Shown piece by piece: positions 1-8,311 of a DNA stretch of 64,000 nucleotides. Location of the stretch: NCBI GenBank assembly GCA_963765075.1, contig CAVXVA010000008.1, positions 868,001 to 932,000 on the forward strand. Reading direction: 5' to 3'. The position numbers and the translations under genes were made by a program. Origin of the DNA: JAENVU01 sp963765075 (GTDB lineage Bacteria > Actinomycetota > Acidimicrobiia > IMCC26256 > JAENVU01). Within the stretch, counting starts at the first letter, position 1, and every line of letters begins with the position of its first letter. The notes under the pieces are model-generated. The model saw only the letters and a program-made list of their open reading frames with translations, had not been told where the DNA came from and did no database searches.

Positions 1-1206
1 AGTGCGTTCGGCCGGGAAATCTCTGATGCGGGCGGCCGGTTGACCGTCGTATCGGGTGATCCGACGGTCGTCATCCCTGATCTGGCGCGCGAGGTCGGTG
101 CAGATTCGGTCGCGTGGAATCGGGACGTGACCCGGTTTGCTCGCGACCGCGACGCCGTGACCGCCGAGCGACTGGATGGTCATGGAGTTGCCGTCGACGG
201 TTCGTGGTCGACCTTGGTGCATCCGCCCGGCTCGGTGCTGACGACCGCTGGTGCGGTGTCGCGCGTCTTCACTCCGTTCTATCGGCGGTGGTCCGAGCGG
301 CCGCTGGTCGACCGCGCGATGCCGGGCCCGGCGACGATCGCCGCCGTGGAACGGGAGAAGATCCCGACCCATCCGGACCCACCGCATCCGGCCGGTGCGC
401 GCGCCGCGCACGATCGGCTCGACGAGTTTCAGGACCGAGTCGACGAGTACGAAGACACACGCGACCGGCCCGATCTCGATCTGACCTCGAGGCTGTCGGC
501 GGATCTGCGCTTCGGCGTGATCTCGCCCCGAGCCGTGGTGCGAGCGATCGGTGACGCGACGCCGGGACGACGCGCGTTCGTTCGGCAACTCGCATGGCGA
601 GATTGGTATGCGCATCTGTGGGCGGCCAACCCGGATCTGGTCGATCACTGTCAGCAGCCGGCATACGAGCAGATCCCCTGGAATGACGACCCCGCCGACC
701 TGGCGGCCTGGATCGACGGGAGTACGGGGTATCCGATCGTCGATGCGGCGATGCGCGAACTGGCAACGACCGGTTGGATGCACAACCGGTTACGGATGGT
801 CGTCGCATCGTTCCTGGTCAAGGACTTGCTGGTCGATTGGCGCCACGGGGAGCGCCATTTCCGACGCCTGCTCACCGACGGTGACGTGCCCCAGAACGCG
901 GGCAACTGGCAGTGGTGCGCGGGGACCGGTCCCGACGCGGCGCCCTACTTCCGGGTGATGAATCCGATCGCCCAAGCCCGTCGCTGGGACCCCGATGGCG
1001 ACTACGTCCGCCGGTGGGTCCCCGAACTGGCCCAGATACCGGGGCGGGCCGTCCATGAGCCGTGGGAACTCGGCCCGTTGGAACTGGCCGCGGCAGGGGT
1101 GGTGCTCGGCACGACGTACCCGGAGCCGATCGTCGAACACCGCGCGGCCCGCACGCGGGCTCTCGCCGCCTACGGCGCCGCGCGTGCGGGGAACGAGCGG
1201 CCCTGA
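1..1206 (+). CDS. phr: Deoxyribodipyrimidine photolyase (5' end outside window)
   Basis: Light-driven, FAD-dependent repair of cyclobutane pyrimidine dimers. The reading frame is open from base 1 and the codons before the TTG at 40 already read as photolyase (EISDAGGRLTVVSGDP, the end of the N-terminal alpha/beta domain), so the gene starts upstream and about 70 residues are missing. The FAD/DNA-binding C-terminal half is complete: GVISPRAVV, RQLAWRDWYAHLW, GWMHNRLRMVVASFLVKDL, WQWCAGTGPDAAPYFR and the NPIAQARRWDPDGDYVRRW block that ends the family. The stop overlaps the convergent membrane-protein gene by 37 bp. Class I CPD photolyase is most likely; a 6-4 or cryptochrome role cannot be excluded from the fragment. 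Confidence 0.93.
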   Translation, partial: SAFGREISDAGGRLTVVSGDPTVVIPDLAREVGADSVAWNRDVTRFARDRDAVTAERLDGHGVAVDGSWSTLVHPPGSVLTTAGAVSRVFTPFYRRWSERPLVDRAMPGPATIAAVEREKIPTHPDPPHPAGARAAHDRLDEFQDRVDEYEDTRDRPDLDLTSRLSADLRFGVISPRAVVRAIGDATPGRRAFVRQLAWRDWYAHLWAANPDLVDHCQQPAYEQIPWNDDPADLAAWIDGSTGYPIVDAAMRELATTGWMHNRLRMVVASFLVKDLLVDWRHGERHFRRLLTDGDVPQNAGNWQWCAGTGPDAAPYFRVMNPIAQARRWDPDGDYVRRWVPELAQIPGRAVHEPWELGPLELAAAGVVLGTTYPEPIVEHRAARTRALAAYGAARAGNERP

Positions 1207-2777
1207 TCGCGTAGGTCGATCACGACCTTGGGTCGGGACGAGAGCACGACGTCGAGGCCGAGCGCGTCGGCCGAGCGGGCCCGCGGTCGGTTCCACCACG
1301 ACGAGTCGACGACGACGTATCGCACGCGCTCGCGTCGGAGCTCGGCGACGGTCGCCCGGCTCGGGAACGTCTTCATCCGGTTGATGAGCGCAGCGTGGCC
1401 GACGGGGAAGAACCCGGTGTACCCGTTGACCAGCGGGTGGCCGTGGTCGAGGCTCTGCAGCATCGCGCGGGTCGTCGGCTCGAAGTCGACCACGGATGGC
1501 CCCGCAGCCATGGGCAGCATGAGCACTCCGTCTCCGGGGCGGCGCGCGAGATAGCTGATCCACCGGCGATCCTGCGGTGGGGCCGGGACAATCGGTCCGC
1601 TCCCGAGGTCGGTGGTGACCAGGACCCCCACCACCGCGGCGACTGCGATCACGGGCCCGAGTCGTGACCGTCGGTGCCAGACCCAATCGAGGGTGTGCGC
1701 CCCGAGCGCAACGAGTACCAGCTGGGCGACCGCAGTCGCGCGGTACGGGGAGCGCAGCTGCGCGAAGACCTCGAAACGATCGACCAACCACGAGTACGGC
1801 CGCACGCCGAGCACACTCAAGCGCGTCCCGAGCGCGATCAGCGTGGTGACGACCCCGAGCCCGATGAGGAAGTGGGTGGAACGGCGCCGACGGGCGATGA
1901 CGGCGCCCAGGACGCCGAGTGCCACGAGGATGGTTCCCGGCCAGTGCCGGCCGCCGGGGGCGAGTTCGTGCCAGGACGCCGACCCGCTGCGGATCGTGTC
2001 GTTGGTCCACTCGACACCGGTGATCCACCGGTGCTGTCCCAGTACGAAGGGCAGTGCCAACCCAGCTGCGATCGCCGCGCCGAGCAGGAGTCCCGCGCTA
2101 CGCCGACGCCACTCGGACCACCAGGAGCGCCGGACGAGCAGGGGCGCGGCGATCAACGTGGCCAGGGTGAACAGCACCGCGTGATATCCGCACGTGAGCA
2201 CCGCTGCGGCGAGGGCGGCTCCGGCGCCGGCCGCCCATCGCGGTGATGGATCTTCGGCCCATGCCAGCAGGCAGGTGAGCGCGACGAGGATCGGCCAGAG
2301 CATCAGCAGTTGGAGTACGCCGAGCTGCGCGAAGACGAACGGGATGGTCTGAGCGAGGACGCCGGCGAAGATCGCGGGAACCGCGGCTACCCCGAGCCGC
2401 CGGGCCAGGGCGTTCATCGCGATGCCGTTGAGGGTGATCGCGCCGATGAGCAGGAGGCCGTACGCCACGGTGTCGGGAGTCACCGACCGAAGGATCCAGA
2501 ACCCGAAGCCGGTCAGGGGTTGGAGCTCCGATCGCGCGTAGGCGCCGGGGGTCGGCCAGAAGATCGGAGCGTCCCACCAGCCGGCGAGCGCATGTGGGAG
2601 TCGTTCGGCGGTCCACCGCAGACTCCAGAGGTTGAACTCCGGGACGGTGGCGACGCCTTCCCGACCCAGCGGCAGGCCGCGCAGCGTCCACGCGAGTGGC
2701 GCGGTCGCTCCGACGGCGACCAGGAGGTGGATGAGCCAGGTGGCCGCGCGTGAGCGGAGGGGTCGGCGCGATTGCAC
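1170..2777 (-). CDS. Polytopic membrane protein, YfhO/GT-C-like
   Basis: A 535-residue protein with about ten hydrophobic segments through residues 15-400 and a soluble C-terminal part. The architecture (first long extracytoplasmic loop with WSLRWTAERLPHAL and FWPTPGAYARSELQP, C-terminal domain with VVDFEPTTRAMLQSL and GYTGFFP) resembles GT-C/YfhO-type integral membrane glycosyltransferase-like proteins of Actinobacteria, but no catalytic motif identifies a substrate. The start is GTG at 2777. It is transcribed away from the methyltransferase at 2879, and its 3' end overlaps the photolyase. Specific function unknown. Confidence 0.75.
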   Translation of the reverse strand: MQSRRPLRSRAATWLIHLLVAVGATAPLAWTLRGLPLGREGVATVPEFNLWSLRWTAERLPHALAGWWDAPIFWPTPGAYARSELQPLTGFGFWILRSVTPDTVAYGLLLIGAITLNGIAMNALARRLGVAAVPAIFAGVLAQTIPFVFAQLGVLQLLMLWPILVALTCLLAWAEDPSPRWAAGAGAALAAAVLTCGYHAVLFTLATLIAAPLLVRRSWWSEWRRRSAGLLLGAAIAAGLALPFVLGQHRWITGVEWTNDTIRSGSASWHELAPGGRHWPGTILVALGVLGAVIARRRRSTHFLIGLGVVTTLIALGTRLSVLGVRPYSWLVDRFEVFAQLRSPYRATAVAQLVLVALGAHTLDWVWHRRSRLGPVIAVAAVVGVLVTTDLGSGPIVPAPPQDRRWISYLARRPGDGVLMLPMAAGPSVVDFEPTTRAMLQSLDHGHPLVNGYTGFFPVGHAALINRMKTFPSRATVAELRRERVRYVVVDSSWWNRPRARSADALGLDVVLSSRPKVVIDLRDQGRSFPARAAP

Positions 2778-2878
2778 GGCGGCATGATCGCATCTCGTTC
2801 CCGAGGTCGCCGGGCCGACGGTTGCCCGGCCCGCAAGCGATCAGTACCCTCCGCCGGGTCTCGATCTCCGGAGGACTC

Positions 2879-3553
2879 GTGTGTAATCCAGCCTGCCTCG
2901 CCTACGGGCAGGCGCAACTCGACGCTGAAACCCTCCGTGGCCGGCGCGTCATCGAGGTCGGGTCGCGCAACGTCAACGGGTCGCTCCGTTCCTACGTCGA
3001 GCAGCACGAGCCCGCCTCGTACCTCGGAGTCGATATCGAGGCCGGACCCGGAGTCGACGAGGTCTGTGACGCCGAAGATCTCGTCCGCCGTTACGGGACC
3101 GAGCAGTTCGACCTGGTGATCTGCACCGAAGTTCTCGAACACGTTCGCGACTGGCGACTCGTGATCTCGAACCTCAAACGGTTGTTGGCCGCCGACGGCG
3201 TGCTGTTGATCACCACCCGGTCGTTCGGGTTCAAGTACCACGCGTTTCCGTACGACTTCTGGCGGTACGAGGTCGAGGACATGCGCGCGATCTTCACCGA
3301 CCTGACCATCGTCGATCTCGACACCGACCCTGGCGTTCCCGGCGTGTTTCTCACCGCCCGGCGGCCGGTCTCGTTCGTCGAAACCGACACGTCGGCGATC
3401 GCCCTCTATTCCATGGTGACCCGGGGGCGGATTCGCGAACTCACGTCGGCCCGGTTCGCGCGCTTCGTGAGCCAACGCCGGGCGATGCAGATCGGCGGGC
3501 GGATCTTTCCCGACTCGGTGAAAGCGCGCATCAAGTCACTGTTGCCACGTTGA
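2879..3553 (+). CDS. Class I SAM-dependent methyltransferase
   Basis: A small methyltransferase of about 224 residues. The Rossmann SAM-binding motif is VIEVGSRNVNG, followed by the acidic motif YLGVDIEAGPGVDEV, then FDLVICTEVLEHV (motif IV) and LKRLLAADGVLLITTR, all in the order of methyltransferase_11/23 proteins. I place the start at the GTG at 2879 because a GGAGG ribosome site (2870-2874) sits just before it; the frame is open further upstream but without family-like sequence. Substrate unknown; such proteins often act on lipids, sugars or small molecules. It lies head-to-head with the membrane protein across 101 bp. Confidence 0.82.
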   Translation: MCNPACLAYGQAQLDAETLRGRRVIEVGSRNVNGSLRSYVEQHEPASYLGVDIEAGPGVDEVCDAEDLVRRYGTEQFDLVICTEVLEHVRDWRLVISNLKRLLAADGVLLITTRSFGFKYHAFPYDFWRYEVEDMRAIFTDLTIVDLDTDPGVPGVFLTARRPVSFVETDTSAIALYSMVTRGRIRELTSARFARFVSQRRAMQIGGRIFPDSVKARIKSLLPR

Positions 3554-3558
3554 GGTGA

Positions 3559-4476
3559 TCACCGGCTGAGCGGCATCGCCTGAGGGTGATGGTGGTCGCC
3601 GTGAAGGTGGTGTCCGGCGTCGGGGGTGGGGTGCCGGCTTCTCTGGGCTCGGGTCCCAACCACCGTGACGAGCCACGTCAAGAACGCCACGGTCACGATG
3701 CAGAAGCTCGGAGGGAGATTGAACATCACCGCGAGGACGAGCCCGAGCCAGACGGCACCGAGGCTGAAGGTCGTCGCCAGGGTCAGAGTCGCCGCGGGCC
3801 GGGCAGTGATCGCAAGTGCCGCGGCGGCGGGCGTCACCACGAGGGCGAAGAGCAGCAATGTCCCGACCACGGGGACGGCCATCGTGACGGCGAGCGCGAG
3901 CAGCACCGTGAACGTCACGCCGAGGGCGCGCACGGCCACGCCTTTGGCCTCGGCGACCTGAGGATCGATCGACGCGAACAGGAGCGGTCGGCCGATCCCG
4001 ACGAACGCGAGGAGCAGGAACGCGCCGAAGCCGGCGAAGACCTGAATCTGACTCGTCGAGATCGCCAAGAGATTCCCGAACAACACGTTGGTGACGGTCC
4101 GCGTGTTCTCGGTGGCGAGCGAGGCGAACAGCACGCCGAGCCCCGTGGCCAGTGCGAGCACGGTGCCAGTCGAGACGTCGCGGTTCGCGACCCGTTTCCC
4201 GAGGGCACCGATCGCGAGTCCGCCAGTGACGCAAAAGAGGGCGAGTCCCATCGTCACGGGCATACCCACCAGGACGGCGAAGGTCGCGCCCGGGAATCCG
4301 ATGTGCGCGAGTGCATGGGCCGCGAACGCGTCTCGACGGATGACGACGAAGTAGCCGACGATGCCCGAGACCAGGGCGACGAGGGTCCCGCCGATCAAGG
4401 CGTTGCGCATGAAATCGGCCTGGAGAATGTCGATCCAGTTCGACTGATAGCCGACCTCGGCGAGTACGAGCGTCAT
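3559..4476 (-). CDS. znuB: Metal ABC transporter permease (ZnuB/MntB type)
   Basis: ABC-3 family inner-membrane permease, 305 residues with about eight membrane segments. Family hallmarks visible are DAFAAHALAHIGFPGATFAVL near residue 50, GNLLAISTSQ near 145 and LLFALVVTPAAAALAITARP near 215. After the last helix there is a histidine-rich cytoplasmic tail (HPTPDAGHHLHGDHHHPQ), a plausible metal-binding or sensing tail. It is the last gene of a three-gene unit: its ATG overlaps the stop of the ATPase gene by four bases (ATGA), implying translational coupling. Metal specificity (Zn or Mn) cannot be set from the permease. Confidence 0.92.
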   Translation of the reverse strand: MTLVLAEVGYQSNWIDILQADFMRNALIGGTLVALVSGIVGYFVVIRRDAFAAHALAHIGFPGATFAVLVGMPVTMGLALFCVTGGLAIGALGKRVANRDVSTGTVLALATGLGVLFASLATENTRTVTNVLFGNLLAISTSQIQVFAGFGAFLLLAFVGIGRPLLFASIDPQVAEAKGVAVRALGVTFTVLLALAVTMAVPVVGTLLLFALVVTPAAAALAITARPAATLTLATTFSLGAVWLGLVLAVMFNLPPSFCIVTVAFLTWLVTVVGTRAQRSRHPTPDAGHHLHGDHHHPQAMPLSR

Positions 4477-5240
4477 TCGGGCTCGCTCCTCGTGAACAGG
4501 TCACCTTGGGGCGTGCGGACGACCTTGATCGGCGTGTCGTAGAGGTGGGTGAGGAGATCACCGTCGACGACGTCGCCGATGGCGCCGTAGTGCGCATGAC
4601 CGTCGAGCAGATAGATGGCGCCGTCGAGGATCGAGAGCAACGGGTTGAGGTCGTGGACGACGATGAGCATCGTGATCGGTCGGGCCGTGTGCAGCGCCCG
4701 CAGCAGTTCCACGATCTGGTGTTGATGGTGAATATCGAGGTTCGCGAGCGGCTCGTCCAGCAGCAGCAGATCGGGGTCGCCGACCAACGCCTGGGCGATG
4801 GCGACCCGTTGCTGTTGACCGCCGGAGAGTTGCGACAGCCGACGGTCGGCAAGGTCGAGGGCCGACACGGACGCGAGCGTCGCATCGACCCGCGCGTGGT
4901 CGTCGGGGGTGCGCCGACCGAGGCCCCAGCGGGTCCCGGTGCGCCCGAGCGCGACGAGGTCACGGCACCGGATGGCTTCGCCGATCTCGGCCGCGTAGCC
5001 CTGCGGGACGTACCCGATGCGTGGGTCGCCTCGGTGGGGCGCCCCACCGAGAACCTTGAGGGTCCCTCCTGTGGGCGGGAGGAGCCCCAGGATCATCTGG
5101 AGCAGCGTGGTCTTGCCCGATCCATTCGGACCGATGGCGGCCACGATCGAACCGGTGGGGATCGAGAAGGTTCCGTCGGACCAGATCTCGGTCCCGTCGC
5201 GGCCGGCCCGGACGTCGAGGAGTTCCAGGGCCGCCGTCAT
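4473..5240 (-). CDS. znuC: Metal ABC transporter ATP-binding protein (ZnuC type)
   Basis: A 255-residue ABC ATPase. Walker A GPNGSGKTT is at residues 37-45, the signature LSGGQ at 138-142 directly followed by QQRVAIAQAL, and Walker B LLLLDEP at 158-164, with the switch histidine in VVHDLNP. The start is the ATG at 5240, which overlaps the stop of the binding-protein gene in an ATGA; a frame extension upstream is only read-through of that gene. It energises the permease encoded next to it, as in ZnuABC/MntABC systems. Confidence 0.95.
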   Translation of the reverse strand: MTAALELLDVRAGRDGTEIWSDGTFSIPTGSIVAAIGPNGSGKTTLLQMILGLLPPTGGTLKVLGGAPHRGDPRIGYVPQGYAAEIGEAIRCRDLVALGRTGTRWGLGRRTPDDHARVDATLASVSALDLADRRLSQLSGGQQQRVAIAQALVGDPDLLLLDEPLANLDIHHQHQIVELLRALHTARPITMLIVVHDLNPLLSILDGAIYLLDGHAHYGAIGDVVDGDLLTHLYDTPIKVVRTPQGDLFTRSEPE

Positions 5241-6142
5241 CCCGAGACTGCCTCGTCGAGTCGGGCGAGTTGGTCGAGTTGCCATGCGGCAAAGCCAGCC
5301 GAGCGGGCCGGTTGGCTCTCGGTGACTTCGACGACGGGCACGCCCGCGCCCCTTGCTACCTGGCGCAGCCGTTTCGGGATCGCCCCTTGGGTTTGGGAAT
5401 TGTCGATCAGGACGTCGATGCCGCCGTCGCGCAGGCGCGATTCGAACTCGGCAAGATCGGCGGGGCCGGGTTCGGATTCGTTGCTCGCCGCACGTTGGTA
5501 GCCGGCGGGCGTGCGGTTGAGGAGCCCGAGCGATTCCGCCATCAGGTCGAAGACGCCTTCGGTCGCGGCGAATCGTCGTCCCGAATACTTCAGCTTCAGC
5601 TCGGCCACGGTCTCGTCGTATTGGCGCATGGACGCGTTCCATCGGGTCAGCCGGTTCCGAAAGTAGGTGCGGGCCTTCGGGTCGTGGCGAGCGAGTTGGT
5701 CGGTGATTGCCGTCGCGACGAGGTGCACATCGCTCGGCCGGTACCACCGGTGCGGGTTGGCCGCTCCGGTGCGGAGGCCGACGGTGCGACCGACATCGAT
5801 GACCGTTGGCCCTGGGTCAAGGACCGCGAGTGACTGGTCCGTCCACGCGTCGTAGCCGAGTCCGTTCTTCACGAGGAGGTCGGCATCGCTCAGCCGTGCG
5901 ATGTCGGCCGGCGTCGGCTCGAAGTCGTGCGGATCGGCGGTGGTGGTGAGGACGGTCGTGACGCGGGCGCAGTCTCCGGCGAGCCGCGTGACCAGCTCAC
6001 GCCATTGGTCGATACTGACAACGATGCGACGGGCCGCCACCGGGCAGGTGCCGACCGGCGCGCTCGACGGCGTTGATGACGAACACGCGCTCAACGCGAC
6101 GAGCACACCCACGGTGCTGATTCGTACCGACCGATGCCTCAC
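5237..6142 (-). CDS. Metal ABC transporter substrate-binding lipoprotein
   Basis: Cluster A-I (ZnuA/PsaA) binding protein of about 301 residues. A signal peptide ends in a lipobox with Cys20 (VALSAC), so it should be membrane-tethered outside the cell. Likely metal ligands by position are His72 (ADPHDFEP), His131 (ANPHRWYR), Glu195 (ATEGVFDL) and Glu275 (EVTES). The third ligand is Glu as in Mn-binding PsaA/MntC rather than His as in ZnuA. Start GTG at 6142 is chosen because GGGGGA lies before it and it gives a proper signal peptide. First gene of the three-gene transporter unit, with a Fur-type palindrome about 33 bp upstream. Confidence 0.9.
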   Translation of the reverse strand: MRHRSVRISTVGVLVALSACSSSTPSSAPVGTCPVAARRIVVSIDQWRELVTRLAGDCARVTTVLTTTADPHDFEPTPADIARLSDADLLVKNGLGYDAWTDQSLAVLDPGPTVIDVGRTVGLRTGAANPHRWYRPSDVHLVATAITDQLARHDPKARTYFRNRLTRWNASMRQYDETVAELKLKYSGRRFAATEGVFDLMAESLGLLNRTPAGYQRAASNESEPGPADLAEFESRLRDGGIDVLIDNSQTQGAIPKRLRQVARGAGVPVVEVTESQPARSAGFAAWQLDQLARLDEAVSG

Positions 6143-6174
6143 GCTGATCCCCCGGTGACCGTCTGACAACGGAG

Positions 6175-6189
6175 GAATGATAGTCATTC
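6175..6189. promoter_or_regulatory. Fur/Zur-family operator between transporter and regulator
   Basis: The sequence GAATGATAGTCATTC is a perfect inverted repeat (6-bp arms, TAG centre) followed by an AT-rich stretch, unusual in this GC-rich DNA. It resembles Fur/Zur/Mur boxes and lies between the divergent binding-protein gene (start 6142) and the Fur-family gene (start 6254). It is placed to repress both when metal is replete. Confidence 0.75.
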
Positions 6190-6253
6190 TTATTATGCTC
6201 GCGCAATGGAACGCAAGGGTGAGCGTTGAGCGCTCTTGTATCGTGACCGGTCT

Positions 6254-6748
6254 ATGGCCACCCACCGAACTGCGACCGGTCAGTCCGGCACCGGTTTTCC
6301 GGGGGGCTTGGATCCGGCATTGCGCGAGAGCGTTGCGGTCCGCCTGGCCCGGGGTGAGCAGCGCCTGACCTCCAGCCGGGAAGCGTTGGTCGCCGTGCTC
6401 GCTCGGTCTGATCGTCCCCTCACGATCCCCGAGATTGCCGAACGCGACCCCGCCCTGGCGGTGAGTTCGGTGTATCGGAACCTCACGATGCTCGAACAGG
6501 TTGGGGTCGTCCATCGGGTGGTGACGGCATCGGGCGACTTCGCGCACTACGAGTTGACCGAAGACCTGACCGATCACCATCACCATCACCTGATCTGCTC
6601 GTCCTGCGGTTCGGTCGAGGATTTCGAGGCGACCACCCAACTCGAAGACTCGGTGCACGACGCCGCGCGGCGTATTGCCCGGCGATCGGGATTCCGGATC
6701 GACCGTCATCTGATCGATCTCATCGGGCTGTGCCCGAACTGCGCGTAG
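6254..6748 (+). CDS. Fur-family metalloregulator (Zur/Mur-like)
   Basis: A 164-residue regulator. The winged helix is visible as RLTSSREALVAVLARSDRPLTIPEIAERDPALAVSSVYRNLTMLEQVGVVHRV, followed by a dimerisation and metal domain with HHHHHLICSSCG and a second CPNC pair at the C terminus, the usual structural zinc site. The ATG at 6254 was preferred over a TTG six codons upstream. It is divergent from a metal ABC transporter across a palindromic operator, so it very likely senses the metal that transporter imports. Zn versus Mn sensing is undecided. Confidence 0.9.
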   Translation: MATHRTATGQSGTGFPGGLDPALRESVAVRLARGEQRLTSSREALVAVLARSDRPLTIPEIAERDPALAVSSVYRNLTMLEQVGVVHRVVTASGDFAHYELTEDLTDHHHHHLICSSCGSVEDFEATTQLEDSVHDAARRIARRSGFRIDRHLIDLIGLCPNCA

Positions 6749-6767
6749 TGCAGCCGCGGCCGGTGGG

Positions 6768-7052
6768 TCAGAGAATCTGGCCGTAGGTGCTGCAGAGGCC
6801 CGCGGCCTCGATCGCCAGCAACGCGGCGATGAACGCGAAGACGGTGCCGCGCCGCCAGCCCCGGAGCCGGGGACCACCCCGCATGACCGCGGGCATGTAC
6901 CAGGCGGGCAGGGTCGAATCGCCGAAGTCACCGATCAGGTCGGTGATCGGGCGCGCGTGATCCAGCGGCGGGTTCGGGTCGGCGGCCAGCGCTTCCTGCT
7001 CGAGTTCGTCGTCGCTGATGTCGAGGGTGGTGTCGCTCTCGAAGTCGTTCAC
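6768..7052 (-). CDS. Small membrane-anchored protein of unknown function
   Basis: A 94-residue protein with an acidic N-terminal half (DISDDELEQEALAAD) and a single hydrophobic segment near the C terminus (FAFIAALLAIEAAGL). The GTG at 7052 is preferred as start because GGAGG precedes it and the GTG overlaps the stop of the upstream gene (GTGA), so the two are translationally coupled. I do not recognise the family. It reads toward the 3' end of the Fur-family gene. Confidence 0.6.
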   Translation of the reverse strand: MNDFESDTTLDISDDELEQEALAADPNPPLDHARPITDLIGDFGDSTLPAWYMPAVMRGGPRLRGWRRGTVFAFIAALLAIEAAGLCSTYGQIL

Positions 7053-7468
7053 GTTCCCTCCATGACGATCCAACCGCGGCGCTGCAACTCGGCGGCGAGG
7101 ACTGCGTCGGGGATGGCACCGAGTTGCTCAGCGGTCGGCAAGTCCTGCGCACTTCGACGGGGCGCGGGGGTGCGCGGGGGCGGGGCCGACCGCTTCGGTG
7201 AGCGCGTCGCCGGCGGAGGTGCCGCGATCTCCTCCGCGGCGGATTCGAGCAGATCGGCCACTTCGTTGGCCTCGGCTTCGGCCCGGAGGCGCTCGATCAG
7301 TTCGTCGGCTTCGTCGCGGGTGAACCGACCGCCTGCTTGGCGCTGGTTGAGCCCGAGCGGGCCGCGCGCGTCCCGAAAATCGGTGTGGCCCGCCGCGTGG
7401 ATCATCTCGGTCAGGTCTTGGAGTTGCCGATGGGTCGCGGGCGGGCCCGCTGATTGACCGAAGGCCAT
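7049..7468 (-). CDS. Hypothetical protein with Pro/Ala linker
   Basis: A 139-residue protein of unrecognised family. The N-terminal part (residues 10-70) is helical, with DARGPLGLNQRQAGGRFTRDEADELIERLRAEAEAN; a proline/alanine/lysine-rich linker follows and then a short C-terminal helix ending in LQRRGWIVME. It is coupled by a GTGA overlap to the downstream small membrane protein, suggesting the two products work together. The start ATG at 7468 is likely; an alternative ATG lies ten codons upstream. Confidence 0.6.
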   Translation of the reverse strand: MAFGQSAGPPATHRQLQDLTEMIHAAGHTDFRDARGPLGLNQRQAGGRFTRDEADELIERLRAEAEANEVADLLESAAEEIAAPPPATRSPKRSAPPPRTPAPRRSAQDLPTAEQLGAIPDAVLAAELQRRGWIVMEGT

Positions 7469-7513
7469 GGTCACAGTCTCGCAGGCGAGTGCGACCACCC
7501 TCGGAGTTTCGGG

Positions 7514-7873
7514 CTATTCGACGGAGACACAGTTCGGTGTGTCGTCGGTGCCCGAGCCCACGACGCGATGGAGGACGGCCGCGGTGGGAGTGATGACGAT
7601 CTGGTCCGGTGCCCCCATCTCCGCGGTGCCGTCGACGATGAGGCGGAAATGCTCGTCGTGGCGGGTGGTCCAGATCAGGGTGACGGCGGACCGGTCCGCG
7701 ATGTTCCGGGTTGTTCGGCGGCCTGCGCCGACGACGATCGTGTCGGCCGACCAGGTGGGAAGTACCGACACCACGTGTGGCCGGGAGTCGTCCGAGACGC
7801 TGATCAGGAGCGCGTCACCGTCGATGACCGCGATGAGATGTTCGAGGGCGGTGAGGTCGACCGGGATGCTCAC
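7514..7873 (-). CDS. Pyridoxamine 5'-phosphate oxidase-fold (flavin/F420) protein
   Basis: A protein of about 119 residues with the split-barrel pattern of PNPOx-like enzymes: an N-terminal strand pair (DGDALLISVSDDSRPHVVSVLPTWSADTIVVGAG), then RTTRNIADRSAVTLIW and a final strand with the dimer contact. In Actinobacteria such short members often bind F420 or FMN and reduce or oxidise small substrates; which applies is not visible. The GTG at 7873 is taken as start because upstream frame sequence is not family-like. Confidence 0.65.
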   Translation of the reverse strand: MSIPVDLTALEHLIAVIDGDALLISVSDDSRPHVVSVLPTWSADTIVVGAGRRTTRNIADRSAVTLIWTTRHDEHFRLIVDGTAEMGAPDQIVITPTAAVLHRVVGSGTDDTPNCVSVE

Positions 7874-7884
7874 CGAGCCTCGCG

Positions 7885-8169
7885 CTAGATCGTGGCGGCG
7901 CGACGGTTGCGACGAACCAGCACCACGCCGACGCCGACCGCGGCACCCGCGACCAACGCCAGTTCGGCGGCGTCGGTCCCGGTGATCGGGAGCGTGGCAC
8001 TCGACGTCGGCTGGGTTGCCCGTGGGGGAGTGCGGGTGGGAAGGACCTCGGGGGGCGTGCCTCCGCCGGGGTAGGGCGCGGCGCCCGACACCGCTGCGGG
8101 AACAATGAGCCCGACCGTCGCGATGGCCGCGACGGCGGCGCTGCGGACAAGGGTGGTTGTTGCCTTCAT
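7885..8169 (-). CDS. Small LPXTG-type cell-surface protein
   Basis: A 94-residue protein with an N-terminal signal peptide (MKATTTLVRSAAVAAIATVGLIVPAAVSGAA), a short Pro/Thr-rich linker and a C-terminal sorting signal. That signal has LPITG near residue 61, a hydrophobic helix (ELALVAGAAVGVGVVLV) and an RRNRR tail. This arrangement is the substrate signature for a sortase, which would link it covalently to the cell wall. The mature part is only about 30 residues, so a structural or spacer role is possible. No sortase gene is visible in this window. Confidence 0.7.
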   Translation of the reverse strand: MKATTTLVRSAAVAAIATVGLIVPAAVSGAAPYPGGGTPPEVLPTRTPPRATQPTSSATLPITGTDAAELALVAGAAVGVGVVLVRRNRRAATI

Positions 8170-8311
8170 GAAGCCTCCCGGGCTTGACGGCGGTCACCGC
8201 ATCCGGCCACGACAAGCCACCAGATACCGCCCACCCAGCAGCGTACGGAACTCAAGGGCCGGAGTGGTGGATACTCCCCAGGCGTGGCAGCCCCGTTCTA
8301 TCCTCCGATCC

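Noticed and set aside
40..42. TTG at 40 as the photolyase start
   Set aside because: Codons before it are already photolyase-like and the frame is open to base 1, so the gene begins outside the window.
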